From the NCBI RefSeq assembly GCF_002705925.1, contig NZ_NKRE01000001.1, forward strand, positions 4,743,764 to 4,807,763: 64,000 nucleotides of DNA, in the 5' to 3' direction. The number at the start of each line of letters is the position of its first letter. Position 1 is the first letter of the stretch. The notes under the pieces were generated by a model that was not told the origin of the DNA, made no database searches, and was given only the letters and a program-made list of their open reading frames with translations. Positions 20,769 through 28,582 of this stretch are shown piece by piece. This stretch comes from Mycobacterium ostraviense (GTDB lineage Bacteria > Actinomycetota > Actinomycetes > Mycobacteriales > Mycobacteriaceae). A program made the translations under genes and the position numbers.

Positions 20769-21380
20769 ATGCCCGAGAGGTCTGTTGCCGATTTCTGGTT
20801 CGACCCGCTGTGCCCGTGGGCGTGGATCACGTCGCGCTGGATTCTCGAGGTGGAAACAGTCCGCGATATCGAGGCGAACTTCCACGTCATGAGCCTGGCC
20901 ATACTCAACGAAAGCCGCGAAGACCTACCCGAGCAGTATCGCGAAGGTCTGGCGAAGGCCTGGGGACCGGTGCGGGTGGCGATCGCCGCCGAGCAGGTTC
21001 ACGGCGCCGCCGTGTTGGCCCCGCTGTACACCGCGATGGGCACCCGGATTCACAACGAGGGCAACAAGGACCTCGAGGACGTCATCACCCAATCGTTGGC
21101 GGAGGTCGGTCTGCCGGCCGAACTGGCCGCAGCCGCTACCACCGATGCCTACGACGACGCCCTGCGCAAGAGCCACCACGCCGGGATGGACGCCGTGGGT
21201 GACGACGTGGGCACGCCGACCATTCACGTCAACGGGGTGGCGTTCTTCGGGCCGGTGCTATCGAAGATTCCGCGCGGCGAGCAGGCCGGCAAGCTCTGGG
21301 ACGCGTCTTTGACATTCGCCGCCTACCCCCATTTCTTCGAGCTCAAGAGGACTCGCACCGAGCGCCCCGAGTTCGATTAG
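20769..21380 (+). CDS. DsbA-like mycothiol-linked oxidoreductase (Rv2466c homologue) with CPWA active site
   Basis: 203 residues from ATG 20769, with GAGAGGAAG upstream. Thioredoxin/DsbA fold with an inserted helical domain, very similar over its full length to Rv2466c. That protein is the mycothiol-dependent nitroreductase/mycoredoxin-like enzyme that activates the prodrug TP053. The active site here reads CPWAW at residues 15-19. The DNA is TGC CCG TGG GCG, so the second cysteine of the expected CPWC is alanine, while the nucleophilic Cys15 stays. The cis-Pro loop region GTPTIHVNGVAFFGPVLS is intact. A monothiol mechanism with mycothiol is possible. The gene is 92 bp after PE_PGRS and 37 bp before rpiB. 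Confidence 0.92.
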   Translation: MPERSVADFWFDPLCPWAWITSRWILEVETVRDIEANFHVMSLAILNESREDLPEQYREGLAKAWGPVRVAIAAEQVHGAAVLAPLYTAMGTRIHNEGNKDLEDVITQSLAEVGLPAELAAAATTDAYDDALRKSHHAGMDAVGDDVGTPTIHVNGVAFFGPVLSKIPRGEQAGKLWDASLTFAAYPHFFELKRTRTERPEFD

Positions 21381-21417
21381 GCCGGGCGACGACGACCCGC
21401 GGCGGGTGTCGGGCACA

Positions 21418-21906
21418 ATGACGGGCATGCGCGTCTACCTGGGGTCTGACCACGCCGGATTCGAACTCAAGCAGCACATTATCGAGCACCTCAAGATGTC
21501 GGGACACGAACCGGTCGACTGCGGCGCCTTCACCTACGACGCCGACGACGACTATCCGGCGTTCTGCATCGCCGCCGCGGAACACACGGTGGCCACTCCG
21601 GGCAGCCTGGGCATTGTGTTGGGGGGATCCGGCAATGGTGAGCAAATTGCGGCCAACAAGGTCCGCGGCGCGCGCTGCGCGCTGGCGTGGAGTGTGGAGA
21701 CGGCGTCGCTGGCCCGGGAACACAACAACGCTCAGCTGATCGGCATCGGCGGCCGCATGCACACCGTCGCCGAGGCGCTGGCGATCGTCGACGCCTTTGT
21801 GTCCGCGCAGTGGTCCAAGGCCGAACGCCATCAGCGCCGAATCGACATTCTCACCGAATACGAACGCACCCACCAAGCGCCGCCGGTGCCCGGCGCGGTG
21901 GTCTGA
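21418..21906 (+). CDS. rpiB: Ribose-5-phosphate isomerase B
   Basis: 162 residues from ATG 21418, which gives the mycobacterial N terminus MTGMRVYLGSDHAG. A GTG at 21406 would add four residues. RpiB/LacAB Rossmann-like fold. GGSGNGEQIAANK is the phosphate and base loop, whose Glu replaces the E. coli catalytic Cys in the mycobacterial subtype. GARCALAW and AREHNNAQLIGIGGR follow. It interconverts ribulose-5-phosphate and ribose-5-phosphate in the pentose phosphate pathway. It is followed by nei after 26 bp, probably cotranscribed. Confidence 0.96.
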   Translation: MTGMRVYLGSDHAGFELKQHIIEHLKMSGHEPVDCGAFTYDADDDYPAFCIAAAEHTVATPGSLGIVLGGSGNGEQIAANKVRGARCALAWSVETASLAREHNNAQLIGIGGRMHTVAEALAIVDAFVSAQWSKAERHQRRIDILTEYERTHQAPPVPGAVV

Positions 21907-21932
21907 GAGCCTGAGACCAGAAAAGGACTGCT

Positions 21933-22739
21933 GTGCCCGAGGGGCATACGTTGCACCGGTTGGCCCGGCTGCATCAGCGCCGGTTCGCCGGTGCGCCGGT
22001 GGCGGTATCCAGCCCCCAGGGCCGCTTCGCCGATTCGGCGACCACGGTGGACGGCCGGGTGCTGCGGCGAACCAGCGTCTGGGGCAAACACCTGTTCCAT
22101 CACTACCAGGGCGGCGGGATCGTCCATGTCCATCTCGGGCTCTACGGCACGTTCACCGAATGGGAACGTCCGGCGGCCGATCGTCTTCCCGAGCCGGTGG
22201 GACAAGTGCGGATGCGCATGGTCGGCGCCGAATACGGCACCGACCTACGCGGCCCGACGGTATGCGAGGTGATCGACGAGAGCCAAGTCGCCGACGTGGT
22301 TGCCCGGCTCGGGCCCGACCCGTTGCGTCCGGACGCTGACCCGTCGTGGGCGTGGGCGCGAATCATGAAGTCCCGCAGGCCTATTGGTGCGCTCCTGATG
22401 GACCAGACGGTGATGGCAGGGGTGGGCAATGTCTTCCGCAGTGAGTTGTTGTTCCGCCACCGCATCGACCCCTACCGGACCGGGCAGCAGATCACCGAAG
22501 CAGAGTTCGACGCGGCCTGGACCGACCTGGTGGCGTTGATGAAGGTGGGCCTGCTGCGCGGCAAGATCATTGCCGTCCGCGCCGAGCACGACCACGGCGC
22601 ACCGTCGTACCGGCCGGGCCGGCCACGCACCTACGTCTATCGGCGTGCGGGCGACCCGTGCCGACTGTGCGGGACGACGGTGCTTACTGCCGAGCTGGAA
22701 GGCCGCAACGTGTTCTGGTGCCCGGTTTGCCAACGGTGA
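21933..22739 (+). CDS. nei: Endonuclease VIII / Fpg-Nei family DNA glycosylase
   Basis: 268 residues from GTG 21933. The mature N terminus PEGHTLHRLAR supplies the catalytic Pro and Glu of the family. The helix-two-turn-helix is seen at MDQTVMAGVGNVFRSELLFRHRIDP. The C-terminal zinc finger is complete (CRLCG ... FWCPVCQR). It removes oxidised pyrimidines and cleaves abasic sites in base excision repair. Position after rpiB matches Rv2464c (Nei1). It ends with TGA, and a short Trp-rich frame begins four bases later. Confidence 0.95.
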   Translation: MPEGHTLHRLARLHQRRFAGAPVAVSSPQGRFADSATTVDGRVLRRTSVWGKHLFHHYQGGGIVHVHLGLYGTFTEWERPAADRLPEPVGQVRMRMVGAEYGTDLRGPTVCEVIDESQVADVVARLGPDPLRPDADPSWAWARIMKSRRPIGALLMDQTVMAGVGNVFRSELLFRHRIDPYRTGQQITEAEFDAAWTDLVALMKVGLLRGKIIAVRAEHDHGAPSYRPGRPRTYVYRRAGDPCRLCGTTVLTAELEGRNVFWCPVCQR

Positions 22740-22743
22740 CGAA

Positions 22744-23061
22744 GTGCCCAGCCCATCGCCCATCCCGCAATGGTGGTGCCCGGGCGACTTCTGGGATCCC
22801 GGCTGGGGCAACAACTGGGACTGGAACCACTGCCACGACAACTGGCGTGGACCGGGAACTTACCCGAATGGCGGGCCCGGCTGGGGGCCCGGCCCGGGCG
22901 GAGTCGGTGGACCCGGGCCTGGCCCGGCAGGGCCTGCCGGACTAGGCGGCGGGCCGGGGGCGGACGGTAAGTCCTTCGGTCAAACCGCATGCTGCCTAAC
23001 GGCTTTCGCGGCCTATGGTCGGCCAAACTGCCAGCCCGGGGTGACACCGAGCGTCGCATAG
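22744..23061 (+). CDS. Small Trp/Gly/Pro-rich protein, no recognised family
   Basis: 105 residues from GTG 22744, four bases after nei, in a different frame. The N-terminal part is unusually rich in Trp, Asp, Asn and Cys (PQWWCPGDFWDPGWGNNWDW, then NHCHDNWRGPG). A GP-rich middle follows, then TACCLTAFAAYGRPNCQPG. The composition resembles the mature part of short exported mycobacterial proteins, but no signal peptide is present and none is seen in the frame upstream. The last 49 bp overlap the end of lipP on the other strand. It is probably expressed by coupling to nei, or it is a fragment that lost its signal sequence. Confidence 0.45.
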   Translation: MPSPSPIPQWWCPGDFWDPGWGNNWDWNHCHDNWRGPGTYPNGGPGWGPGPGGVGGPGPGPAGPAGLGGGPGADGKSFGQTACCLTAFAAYGRPNCQPGVTPSVA

Positions 23062-24215
23062 ACTTCGTTGCTCAGGGCGACGCTGCGAGGGTCGGCGTTG
23101 GCCTTACTGGCGTCGTAGCGGTTCATCACGTACGCGTAGCCGATCCCGTGTTCAAGATCGACAAACCCGAATGAACCGCCCAGGCCGCCGTGGCCGAATG
23201 TTCGCGGATTAGGGCCATTGACGGCGCGCTGGTTGAGCATGTAGCCCAACCCCCAGCCGTGATCGGCCACCCGGGGACCGAGCACCAGATCGGTGTCGAA
23301 GCCGCCTTGCGACACCCGGACCAGGTCCATGTGTTCACGGCTGAGCAGCTTTTCTTGGGCGAGCGCGTTGTAGAACGTCGCCAAACCCAAGGCTGAGACC
23401 AGGCCGTTGGTGCCGGGGAACTCCAGCTCACGCCACAGTTGCATGTCGTTGTTGCCGACTTCATCGGCGGGGGCGAATCCCATCGAGACCGATAGCGCGG
23501 CTTTGGGGTGTTCGTCCAGGCTGGCCGGACAGCTCGGGGCTTGCACGTCGGCGAGCATCCCGCGGACCTTCGGCTCGTTCACCATGTCGGCACAGCGATA
23601 CTGTTCGTACCGGGGCAGGCCGATGTGGATGTCGGCGCCGATCGGTTCGGCGATCTCGGTGCGCAAATAGTGGCCGATCGTGCGACCGGTGATCCGGCGG
23701 AACACTTCGCCGAGGATGAAACCGAACGTGGTCATGTGGTAGCCCTGAGCAGTCCCCGGCTGCCACCACGGTTCCGCCGCCGCCAGTTGCTCGCAGACAA
23801 AATCCCAATCGGTGACTTGCTCCCAGCTCAGTCGCTTGTTCGGTCCGATCACGCCGGATCGGTGGCTCAGCACCATGGCGACGGTCACGGCTTCCTTGCC
23901 CTTTTGCCCGAACTCGGGCCAATACTGGGCCACCGGCGCCTGCAGGTCCAGCTCACCACGATCGGCGAGTTGGTGGATGCAGGTGGCCGCCAGGCCCTTG
24001 GTGCCGGACAGCACGTTGGTCAGGGTGTCTTGTCGCCAAGGCCGGGTACCGGCAGCGTCGGCCGAACCGCCCCAGAGGTTGACGACGAGATCGCCGCCCA
24101 CCCACACGGCGACGGCCGCGCCCACTTCGTGACCCGACCTGAAGTTGCGCTCGAACGCGTCACGTACTTTGGCGAAGTCGGGTGCGCATGTGCCTTTGAC
24201 GTCGGCAGTACACAT
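23013..24215 (-). CDS. lipP: Esterase/lipase LipP, beta-lactamase (class C-like) fold
   Basis: 400 residues from ATG 24215, with a GGGGG stretch upstream. Serine beta-lactamase/esterase VIII family: SGTKG at residues 70-74 is the SxxK nucleophile motif, and GYHMTTFGFILGEVFRRITGR carries the Tyr of the second motif. The third motif is HGGLGGSFGF near the C terminus. There is no signal peptide. It hydrolyses short-chain esters; the physiological substrate is unknown. It matches Rv2463 by position, next to the tRNA-Gly gene. Confidence 0.92.
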   Translation of the reverse strand: MCTADVKGTCAPDFAKVRDAFERNFRSGHEVGAAVAVWVGGDLVVNLWGGSADAAGTRPWRQDTLTNVLSGTKGLAATCIHQLADRGELDLQAPVAQYWPEFGQKGKEAVTVAMVLSHRSGVIGPNKRLSWEQVTDWDFVCEQLAAAEPWWQPGTAQGYHMTTFGFILGEVFRRITGRTIGHYLRTEIAEPIGADIHIGLPRYEQYRCADMVNEPKVRGMLADVQAPSCPASLDEHPKAALSVSMGFAPADEVGNNDMQLWRELEFPGTNGLVSALGLATFYNALAQEKLLSREHMDLVRVSQGGFDTDLVLGPRVADHGWGLGYMLNQRAVNGPNPRTFGHGGLGGSFGFVDLEHGIGYAYVMNRYDASKANADPRSVALSNEVYATLGVTPGWQFGRP

Positions 24216-24245
24216 GGCGCATTCCCCCCGGGGCAGCGAAGTCTG

Positions 24246-24316
24246 AGCGGGCGACGGGAATCGAACCCGCGTCGCTAGTTTGGAAGACTAGGGCTCTACC
24301 ATTGAGCTACGCCCGC
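24246..24316 (-). tRNA. glyV: tRNA-Gly (anticodon TCC)
   Basis: The cloverleaf reads fully on the minus strand: 7-bp acceptor GCGGGCG/CGCCCGC, D arm GCTC-AATGGTA-GAGC, anticodon stem CTAGT/ACTAG with loop CTTCCAA (TCC), short variable loop, T arm GCGGG-TTCGATT-CCCGT. No encoded CCA. It sits between lipP and tRNA-Pro as in H37Rv. Confidence 0.95.
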
Positions 24317-24462
24317 ATGCATCAAGTCGAGCGAAACTCTACGTGGTGGCCGAGATCAAATCTAATCGACGCAGTGATGTGACGTGCGTCGCGGATGCCG
24401 TCGAGTCCCCGGAGGTCGCTGCGGGCCCGGTGTCGCCGGGCCGTAGGATCGCGAGGTCAGCG

Positions 24463-24539
24463 CGGGGTGTAGCGCAGCTTGGTAGCGCATCCGCTTTGGG
24501 AGCGGAAGGCCGCAGGTTCAAATCCTGTCACCCCGACCA
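24463..24539 (+). tRNA. proU: tRNA-Pro (anticodon TGG)
   Basis: 77 nt including an encoded CCA. Acceptor CGGGGTG/CACCCCG, D arm with GGTAGCGC, anticodon stem TCCGC/GCGGA with loop TTTGGGA (TGG), T arm with GGTTCAAATCC. It lies 37 bp upstream of tig on the same strand. Confidence 0.95.
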
Positions 24540-24575
24540 GCCGACCGTCCGGAACGACCATCGAGGAGCACATCC

Positions 24576-26057
24576 GTGAAGAGCAGCGTCGAGCATTTGA
24601 GCCCTACTCGGGTTCGTATCAATGTGGAGGTGCCCTTCGAAGAGCTCGAGCCTGATTTCCAGCGGGCCTACAAGGAGCTGGCCAAACAGGTTCGGCTGCC
24701 TGGGTTCCGGCCGGGCAAGGCGCCGATCCGGCTCCTCGAGGCGCGCTTCGGTCGAGAGGCGATGCTCGATCAGATCGTCAACGATGCCCTGCCCAGCCGG
24801 TATGGACAGGCGCTGGCCGAGTCGGAAATCCAGCCACTGGGAAGACCCGACATCGAGGTCACCCGAAAGGAGTATGGCCAGGATCTGGCTTTCACCGCGG
24901 AGGTCGACGTCCGCCCCAAGATCGCGCTGCCCGACCTGGGCCAGTTGGCGGTCTCAGTGGAGTCCATCGAGGTCAGCGATGACGACGTCGAAGCTGAGCT
25001 GCAGTCGCTGCGCGTCCGCTTCGGCACGCTGAACCCGGTCGAGCGGCCGGTGGCGGTCGGTGACTTTGTCACGATCGACCTGTCGGCAACCGTCGATGGG
25101 GAGGAGGTGCCCAACGCCGCCGCTGAGGGACTGTCACACGAGGTCGGCTCCGGTCGCCTGATCGCAGGGCTCGACGACGCGATCGTCGGCCTGTCCGTCG
25201 ACGAGTCCCGGGTTTTCACCGCCAAGTTGGCAGCCGGCGAACACGCCGGGCGCGACGCGGAGGTCACCGTCACTGTCAAGTCCGTCAAGGAGCGCGAGCT
25301 ACCCGAGCCCGCCGACGAGTTCGCCCAGTTGGCCAGCGAGTTCGACACCATCGAGGAACTGCGAGCCAACCTGCGTGAGCAGGTGCTGCAGGCAAAGCGC
25401 GCCCAGCAGGCGGAGCAGATCCGCAACGCCACCATCGACACCCTGCTCGAGCGGGTCGACGTGCCGGTGCCGGAGTCCTATGTCCAGGCGCAGTACGACA
25501 GCGTCATCCATAGCGCACTGAGTGGCATCAACCACGACGAGGCCAGGTTCAACGAGCTGCTCGCCGAGCAAGGCTCGTCGCGTGAGGCATTCGACGCCGA
25601 GGCCCGCAGCGCATCGGAGAAGGATGTCAAGAGGCAGCTGCTGTTGGATGCCCTCGCCGATGAGCTGAAAGTCCAAGTGGGTCAGGAGGACCTCACCGAA
25701 AGACTGTTGACGACGTCGCGGCAGTACGGTGTCGAACCGCAACAACTGTTCGCCTACCTTCAGGAGAACAATCAGCTGCCGTCGATGTTCGCCGACGTTC
25801 GGCGCGAGTTGGCGGTACGGGCCGTCGCCCGGGCCGCAACGGTCACCGATAGCGACGGCAATACGATCGACACCGCCGAGTTGTTCGGCACGAGCCCCGA
25901 GGTTTCGGAAGAGCCCGACGCGGGCGCCGAAGAGACCGAGGCGGGCGCCGAAGACTCCAACGTCCCGGCCGAGACCGCCGACGCCTCGGCCGAGACCGCC
26001 GACGCCCCGGCCGAGACCGACGCGACCGATCCGCCCGGCCACGAACACCGCGCGTGA
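24576..26057 (+). CDS. tig: Trigger factor, ribosome-associated chaperone
   Basis: 493 residues from GTG 24576, with GAGGAG at 24563-24568. The N-terminal ribosome-binding domain carries GFRPGKAP (the FRxGxxP signature) at residues about 45-53. The central FKBP-type PPIase domain lies around DFVTIDLSATVDGEEV ... GSGRLIAGLDDAIVGL. A helical C-terminal domain follows. The last 50 residues are an acidic Ala/Glu/Thr repeat tail (AETADASAETADAPAETDA) encoded by a short direct repeat at about 25960-26030. The tail is longer than in non-mycobacterial homologues. It precedes clpP1P2, linking folding and proteolysis of nascent proteins. Confidence 0.96.
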   Translation: MKSSVEHLSPTRVRINVEVPFEELEPDFQRAYKELAKQVRLPGFRPGKAPIRLLEARFGREAMLDQIVNDALPSRYGQALAESEIQPLGRPDIEVTRKEYGQDLAFTAEVDVRPKIALPDLGQLAVSVESIEVSDDDVEAELQSLRVRFGTLNPVERPVAVGDFVTIDLSATVDGEEVPNAAAEGLSHEVGSGRLIAGLDDAIVGLSVDESRVFTAKLAAGEHAGRDAEVTVTVKSVKERELPEPADEFAQLASEFDTIEELRANLREQVLQAKRAQQAEQIRNATIDTLLERVDVPVPESYVQAQYDSVIHSALSGINHDEARFNELLAEQGSSREAFDAEARSASEKDVKRQLLLDALADELKVQVGQEDLTERLLTTSRQYGVEPQQLFAYLQENNQLPSMFADVRRELAVRAVARAATVTDSDGNTIDTAELFGTSPEVSEEPDAGAEETEAGAEDSNVPAETADASAETADAPAETDATDPPGHEHRA

Positions 26058-26071
26058 CGCTGTGAGCGAAC
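26058..26071 (-). promoter_or_regulatory. ClgR-type operator upstream of clpP1P2
   Basis: On the minus strand the sequence reads GTTCGCTCACAGCG, which fits the GTTCGC-N5-GCG motif reported for ClgR, activator of clpP operons in actinobacteria. It starts directly after the tig stop, about 90 bp before clpP1. ClgR control of clpP1P2 is known in M. tuberculosis; the site assignment is by motif only. Confidence 0.55.
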
Positions 26072-26162
26072 GCGCCCATTTCAGGGGTGCGGGAGCGCCA
26101 CACAGCCAGCGCGGTTGGTTAGGGTCGGTTCATACGGAACTCAAGAAAGCAGGTGTCCCACT

Positions 26163-26771
26163 GTGAGCCAAGTGACTGGCATGCGTTCGAACTCGCAGGG
26201 CCTTTCCCTCACGGACTCGGTCTATGAGCGTTTACTCTCCGAGCGCATCATCTTCCTGGGTTCAGAGGTGAACGACGACGTGGCCAACCGGTTGTGTGCG
26301 CAGATTCTGCTGCTCGCGGCCGAGGACCCCACCAAGGACATCTCGCTGTACATCAACTCCCCGGGCGGATCGATCAGCGCCGGCATGGCGATCTACGACA
26401 CCATGACCTTGGCGCCCTGCGACATCGCCACCTACGCGATGGGGATGGCCGCCTCCATGGGCGAGTTCCTGCTGGCCGCGGGCACCAAGGGCAAGCGTTA
26501 CGCGCTGCCGCACGCCCGCATCCTCATGCACCAGCCGCTGGGCGGCGTCACCGGCAGTGCGGCCGACATCGCCATCCAGGCCGAGCAGTTCGCGGTCATC
26601 AAGAAGGAGATGTTCCGGCTCAACGCCGAATTCACCGGCCAGCCGATCGAGCGCATCGAGGCGGACTCGGATCGCGATCGCTGGTTCACCGCCCCCGAAG
26701 CCCTGGAATACGGTTTCGTCGACCACATCATCACCCGCGCCGCAAGCGTCACCAATGGAGAAATGCAATGA
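26163..26771 (+). CDS. clpP1: ATP-dependent Clp protease proteolytic subunit 1
   Basis: 202 residues from GTG 26163. S14 serine peptidase: GMAASMGEF with nucleophile Ser98, MHQPLGG with catalytic His, and a downstream Asp (DRDRW). YINSPGGSI forms the oxyanion region. ClpP1 joins ClpP2 in a mixed 14-mer that works with ClpX or ClpC1, and is essential in mycobacteria. The start MSQVTGMRSN matches the tuberculosis protein and an upstream extension to 26115 is unsupported. The stop overlaps the clpP2 ATG (ATGA at 26768-26771). Confidence 0.97.
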   Translation: MSQVTGMRSNSQGLSLTDSVYERLLSERIIFLGSEVNDDVANRLCAQILLLAAEDPTKDISLYINSPGGSISAGMAIYDTMTLAPCDIATYAMGMAASMGEFLLAAGTKGKRYALPHARILMHQPLGGVTGSAADIAIQAEQFAVIKKEMFRLNAEFTGQPIERIEADSDRDRWFTAPEALEYGFVDHIITRAASVTNGEMQ

Positions 26772-27403
26772 ATCCTCAGAGCCAGCCCCAGGCGCGGTAC
26801 ATCCTGCCGTCGTTCATCGAGCACTCCAGCTTCGGTGTCAAGGAGTCCAACCCCTACAACAAGCTGTTCGAGGAACGCATCATCTTCCTTGGTGTCCAGG
26901 TCGACGACGCATCGGCCAACGACATCATGGCGCAGCTGCTCGTGCTCGAGTCGCTGGACCCCGACCGCGATATCACCATGTACATCAACTCGCCCGGCGG
27001 TGGGTTCACCTCCCTGATGGCGATCTACGACACCATGCAGTACGTGCGGGCCGACATCCAGACGGTGTGCCTCGGTCAGGCCGCCTCGGCGGCGGCTGTG
27101 CTGTTAGCTGCCGGGACGCCGGGTAAGCGGATGGCGCTGCCCAACGCGCGGGTGCTGATCCACCAGCCGTCATTGTCCGGGGTGATCCAGGGTCAGTTCT
27201 CCGATCTGGAGATCCAGGCCGCCGAAATCGAGCGGATGCGCACGCTGATGGAGACCACGCTGGCGCACCACACCGGCAAGGACGCCGCGGTGATCCGCAA
27301 GGACACCGACCGAGACAAGATCCTGACCGCCGAGGAGGCCAAGGACTACGGCATCATCGACACCGTTCTGGAGTACCGGAAGCTGTCGGCGCAGAAGGCC
27401 TGA
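26768..27403 (+). CDS. clpP2: ATP-dependent Clp protease proteolytic subunit 2
   Basis: 211 residues from ATG 26768, coupled to clpP1 by the ATGA overlap. S14 family: GQAASAAAVLLAAG carries nucleophile Ser107, IHQPSLSGV the catalytic His, and DTDRDK the Asp region. YINSPGGGF is conserved. ClpP2 forms the ring that docks the ATPases and, with ClpP1, the active peptidase. The C-terminal EYRKLSAQKA is typical. It converges with mmuM, with 2 bp between the stops. jefA, which follows clpP2 in H37Rv, is absent. Confidence 0.97.
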   Translation: MNPQSQPQARYILPSFIEHSSFGVKESNPYNKLFEERIIFLGVQVDDASANDIMAQLLVLESLDPDRDITMYINSPGGGFTSLMAIYDTMQYVRADIQTVCLGQAASAAAVLLAAGTPGKRMALPNARVLIHQPSLSGVIQGQFSDLEIQAAEIERMRTLMETTLAHHTGKDAAVIRKDTDRDKILTAEEAKDYGIIDTVLEYRKLSAQKA

Positions 27404-27405
27404 AC

Positions 27406-28290
27406 TTAAACCTCAACGGTCAGTGCCCGCCGGATCTCGGCAATGTCGGCCGGCCCCACCCGGCAGCATCCGCCGACGATACGCGCTCCCGCGGCAACCC
27501 ACTGCGCGGCGAGTTCACCAGAAAACCGCCGCGGGCCTACCCAGGCACGGCGCCGGCTGTCCCAATGCTCGCCGCTGTTGGGGTAGACGATCACCGGCTT
27601 GCCCACCTCGGCGCAGGCGATTGCGGCCAACACGTCGTCGGGAGCGCAGCAATTGACGCCCACCGCGACGATCTCCGGAACTCCAGCGGCCACCGCGAAC
27701 GCGTCGGCCAGCGGTTGCCCGGCTCGGGTTCGGGTCCCCTCGATCGTGTAGCTGAGCCACGCCGGCACGCCCACCTGGCGCACCAGGTTGACGAGTGCTT
27801 CGGCCTCGTCGACATCGGGGATGGTTTCCAGTGCCAGCACGTCCGCGCCGGCGGCGGCCAACACCTCCAGCCGGGGGCGATGCCACCTGGTTAGAGCCCT
27901 GACGCTGAGTCCGTAGCGGCCTCGATATTCCGACCCGTCGGCGAGCGCGGCGCCGTAGGGTCCGACCGAGGCGGCCACCCGAAGGCCGGCCGCGCCGACC
28001 TCGTCGCGTGCGCTCGCGGCGAGTTCAACACTGCGGCGCAGCAACGCGACCGCTTCGTCGTGGCCGATCCCGTGTGCCGCGAATCCCTCGAACGACGCCT
28101 GGTAACTGGCTGTCGTGGCGATCGCGGCGCCGGCGCGAAAGTACGCCGCATGTACCGCGGTGATCTCCTGCGGCGCGTCGGTCAGCAGCCGCGCCGACCA
28201 CAACCGGTCGGTGAGGTCATGACCGCGGGCCTCGAGCTCGGTGGCCAGGCCGCCGTCGCTGATCACCACGGAATCGGCAGCCAACCGCAC
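27406..28290 (-). CDS. mmuM: Homocysteine S-methyltransferase
   Basis: 294 residues from GTG 28290. Zinc-dependent homocysteine methyltransferase barrel: VISDGGLATELEARGHDL at the N terminus, GVNCCAPDD supplying one zinc Cys, and VGGCCRVGP supplying the Cys pair. It makes methionine from homocysteine with S-methylmethionine or SAM as donor. I chose the GTG because VRLAADSVVISDGG aligns with Rv2458. The frame stays open to 28386, but that part is Arg/Pro rich. TACAGT lies 7 bp before the GTG, so the mRNA may be leaderless. The C terminus ends next to clpP2. Confidence 0.92.
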   Translation of the reverse strand: MRLAADSVVISDGGLATELEARGHDLTDRLWSARLLTDAPQEITAVHAAYFRAGAAIATTASYQASFEGFAAHGIGHDEAVALLRRSVELAASARDEVGAAGLRVAASVGPYGAALADGSEYRGRYGLSVRALTRWHRPRLEVLAAAGADVLALETIPDVDEAEALVNLVRQVGVPAWLSYTIEGTRTRAGQPLADAFAVAAGVPEIVAVGVNCCAPDDVLAAIACAEVGKPVIVYPNSGEHWDSRRRAWVGPRRFSGELAAQWVAAGARIVGGCCRVGPADIAEIRRALTVEV

Positions 28291-28582
28291 AACGTCACTG
28301 TAGGGTGGTCGCCTGGGGTGTGGGCTGCCACCGGGTGCCAGTTGATGAGCATCGGTTGCATCACGACTGCGACACGCCAGAGACACCGATTGCGCGTCTC
28401 GACGAGTGCCGGGCGCCGCCGGGCGATATGTTTCCTTCAGACACGAGGCTATGAATACCCAGGAATATCAAAGACGCTATTCGGCGCCAACAGTCGCGGT
28501 GGGCCGCAGCAAGCGGGTAGCGTCGGGGAGTACACGCGGCACGGTAAGACGAACGGCGAACAGGAAGTAGGCCCTCACCATC

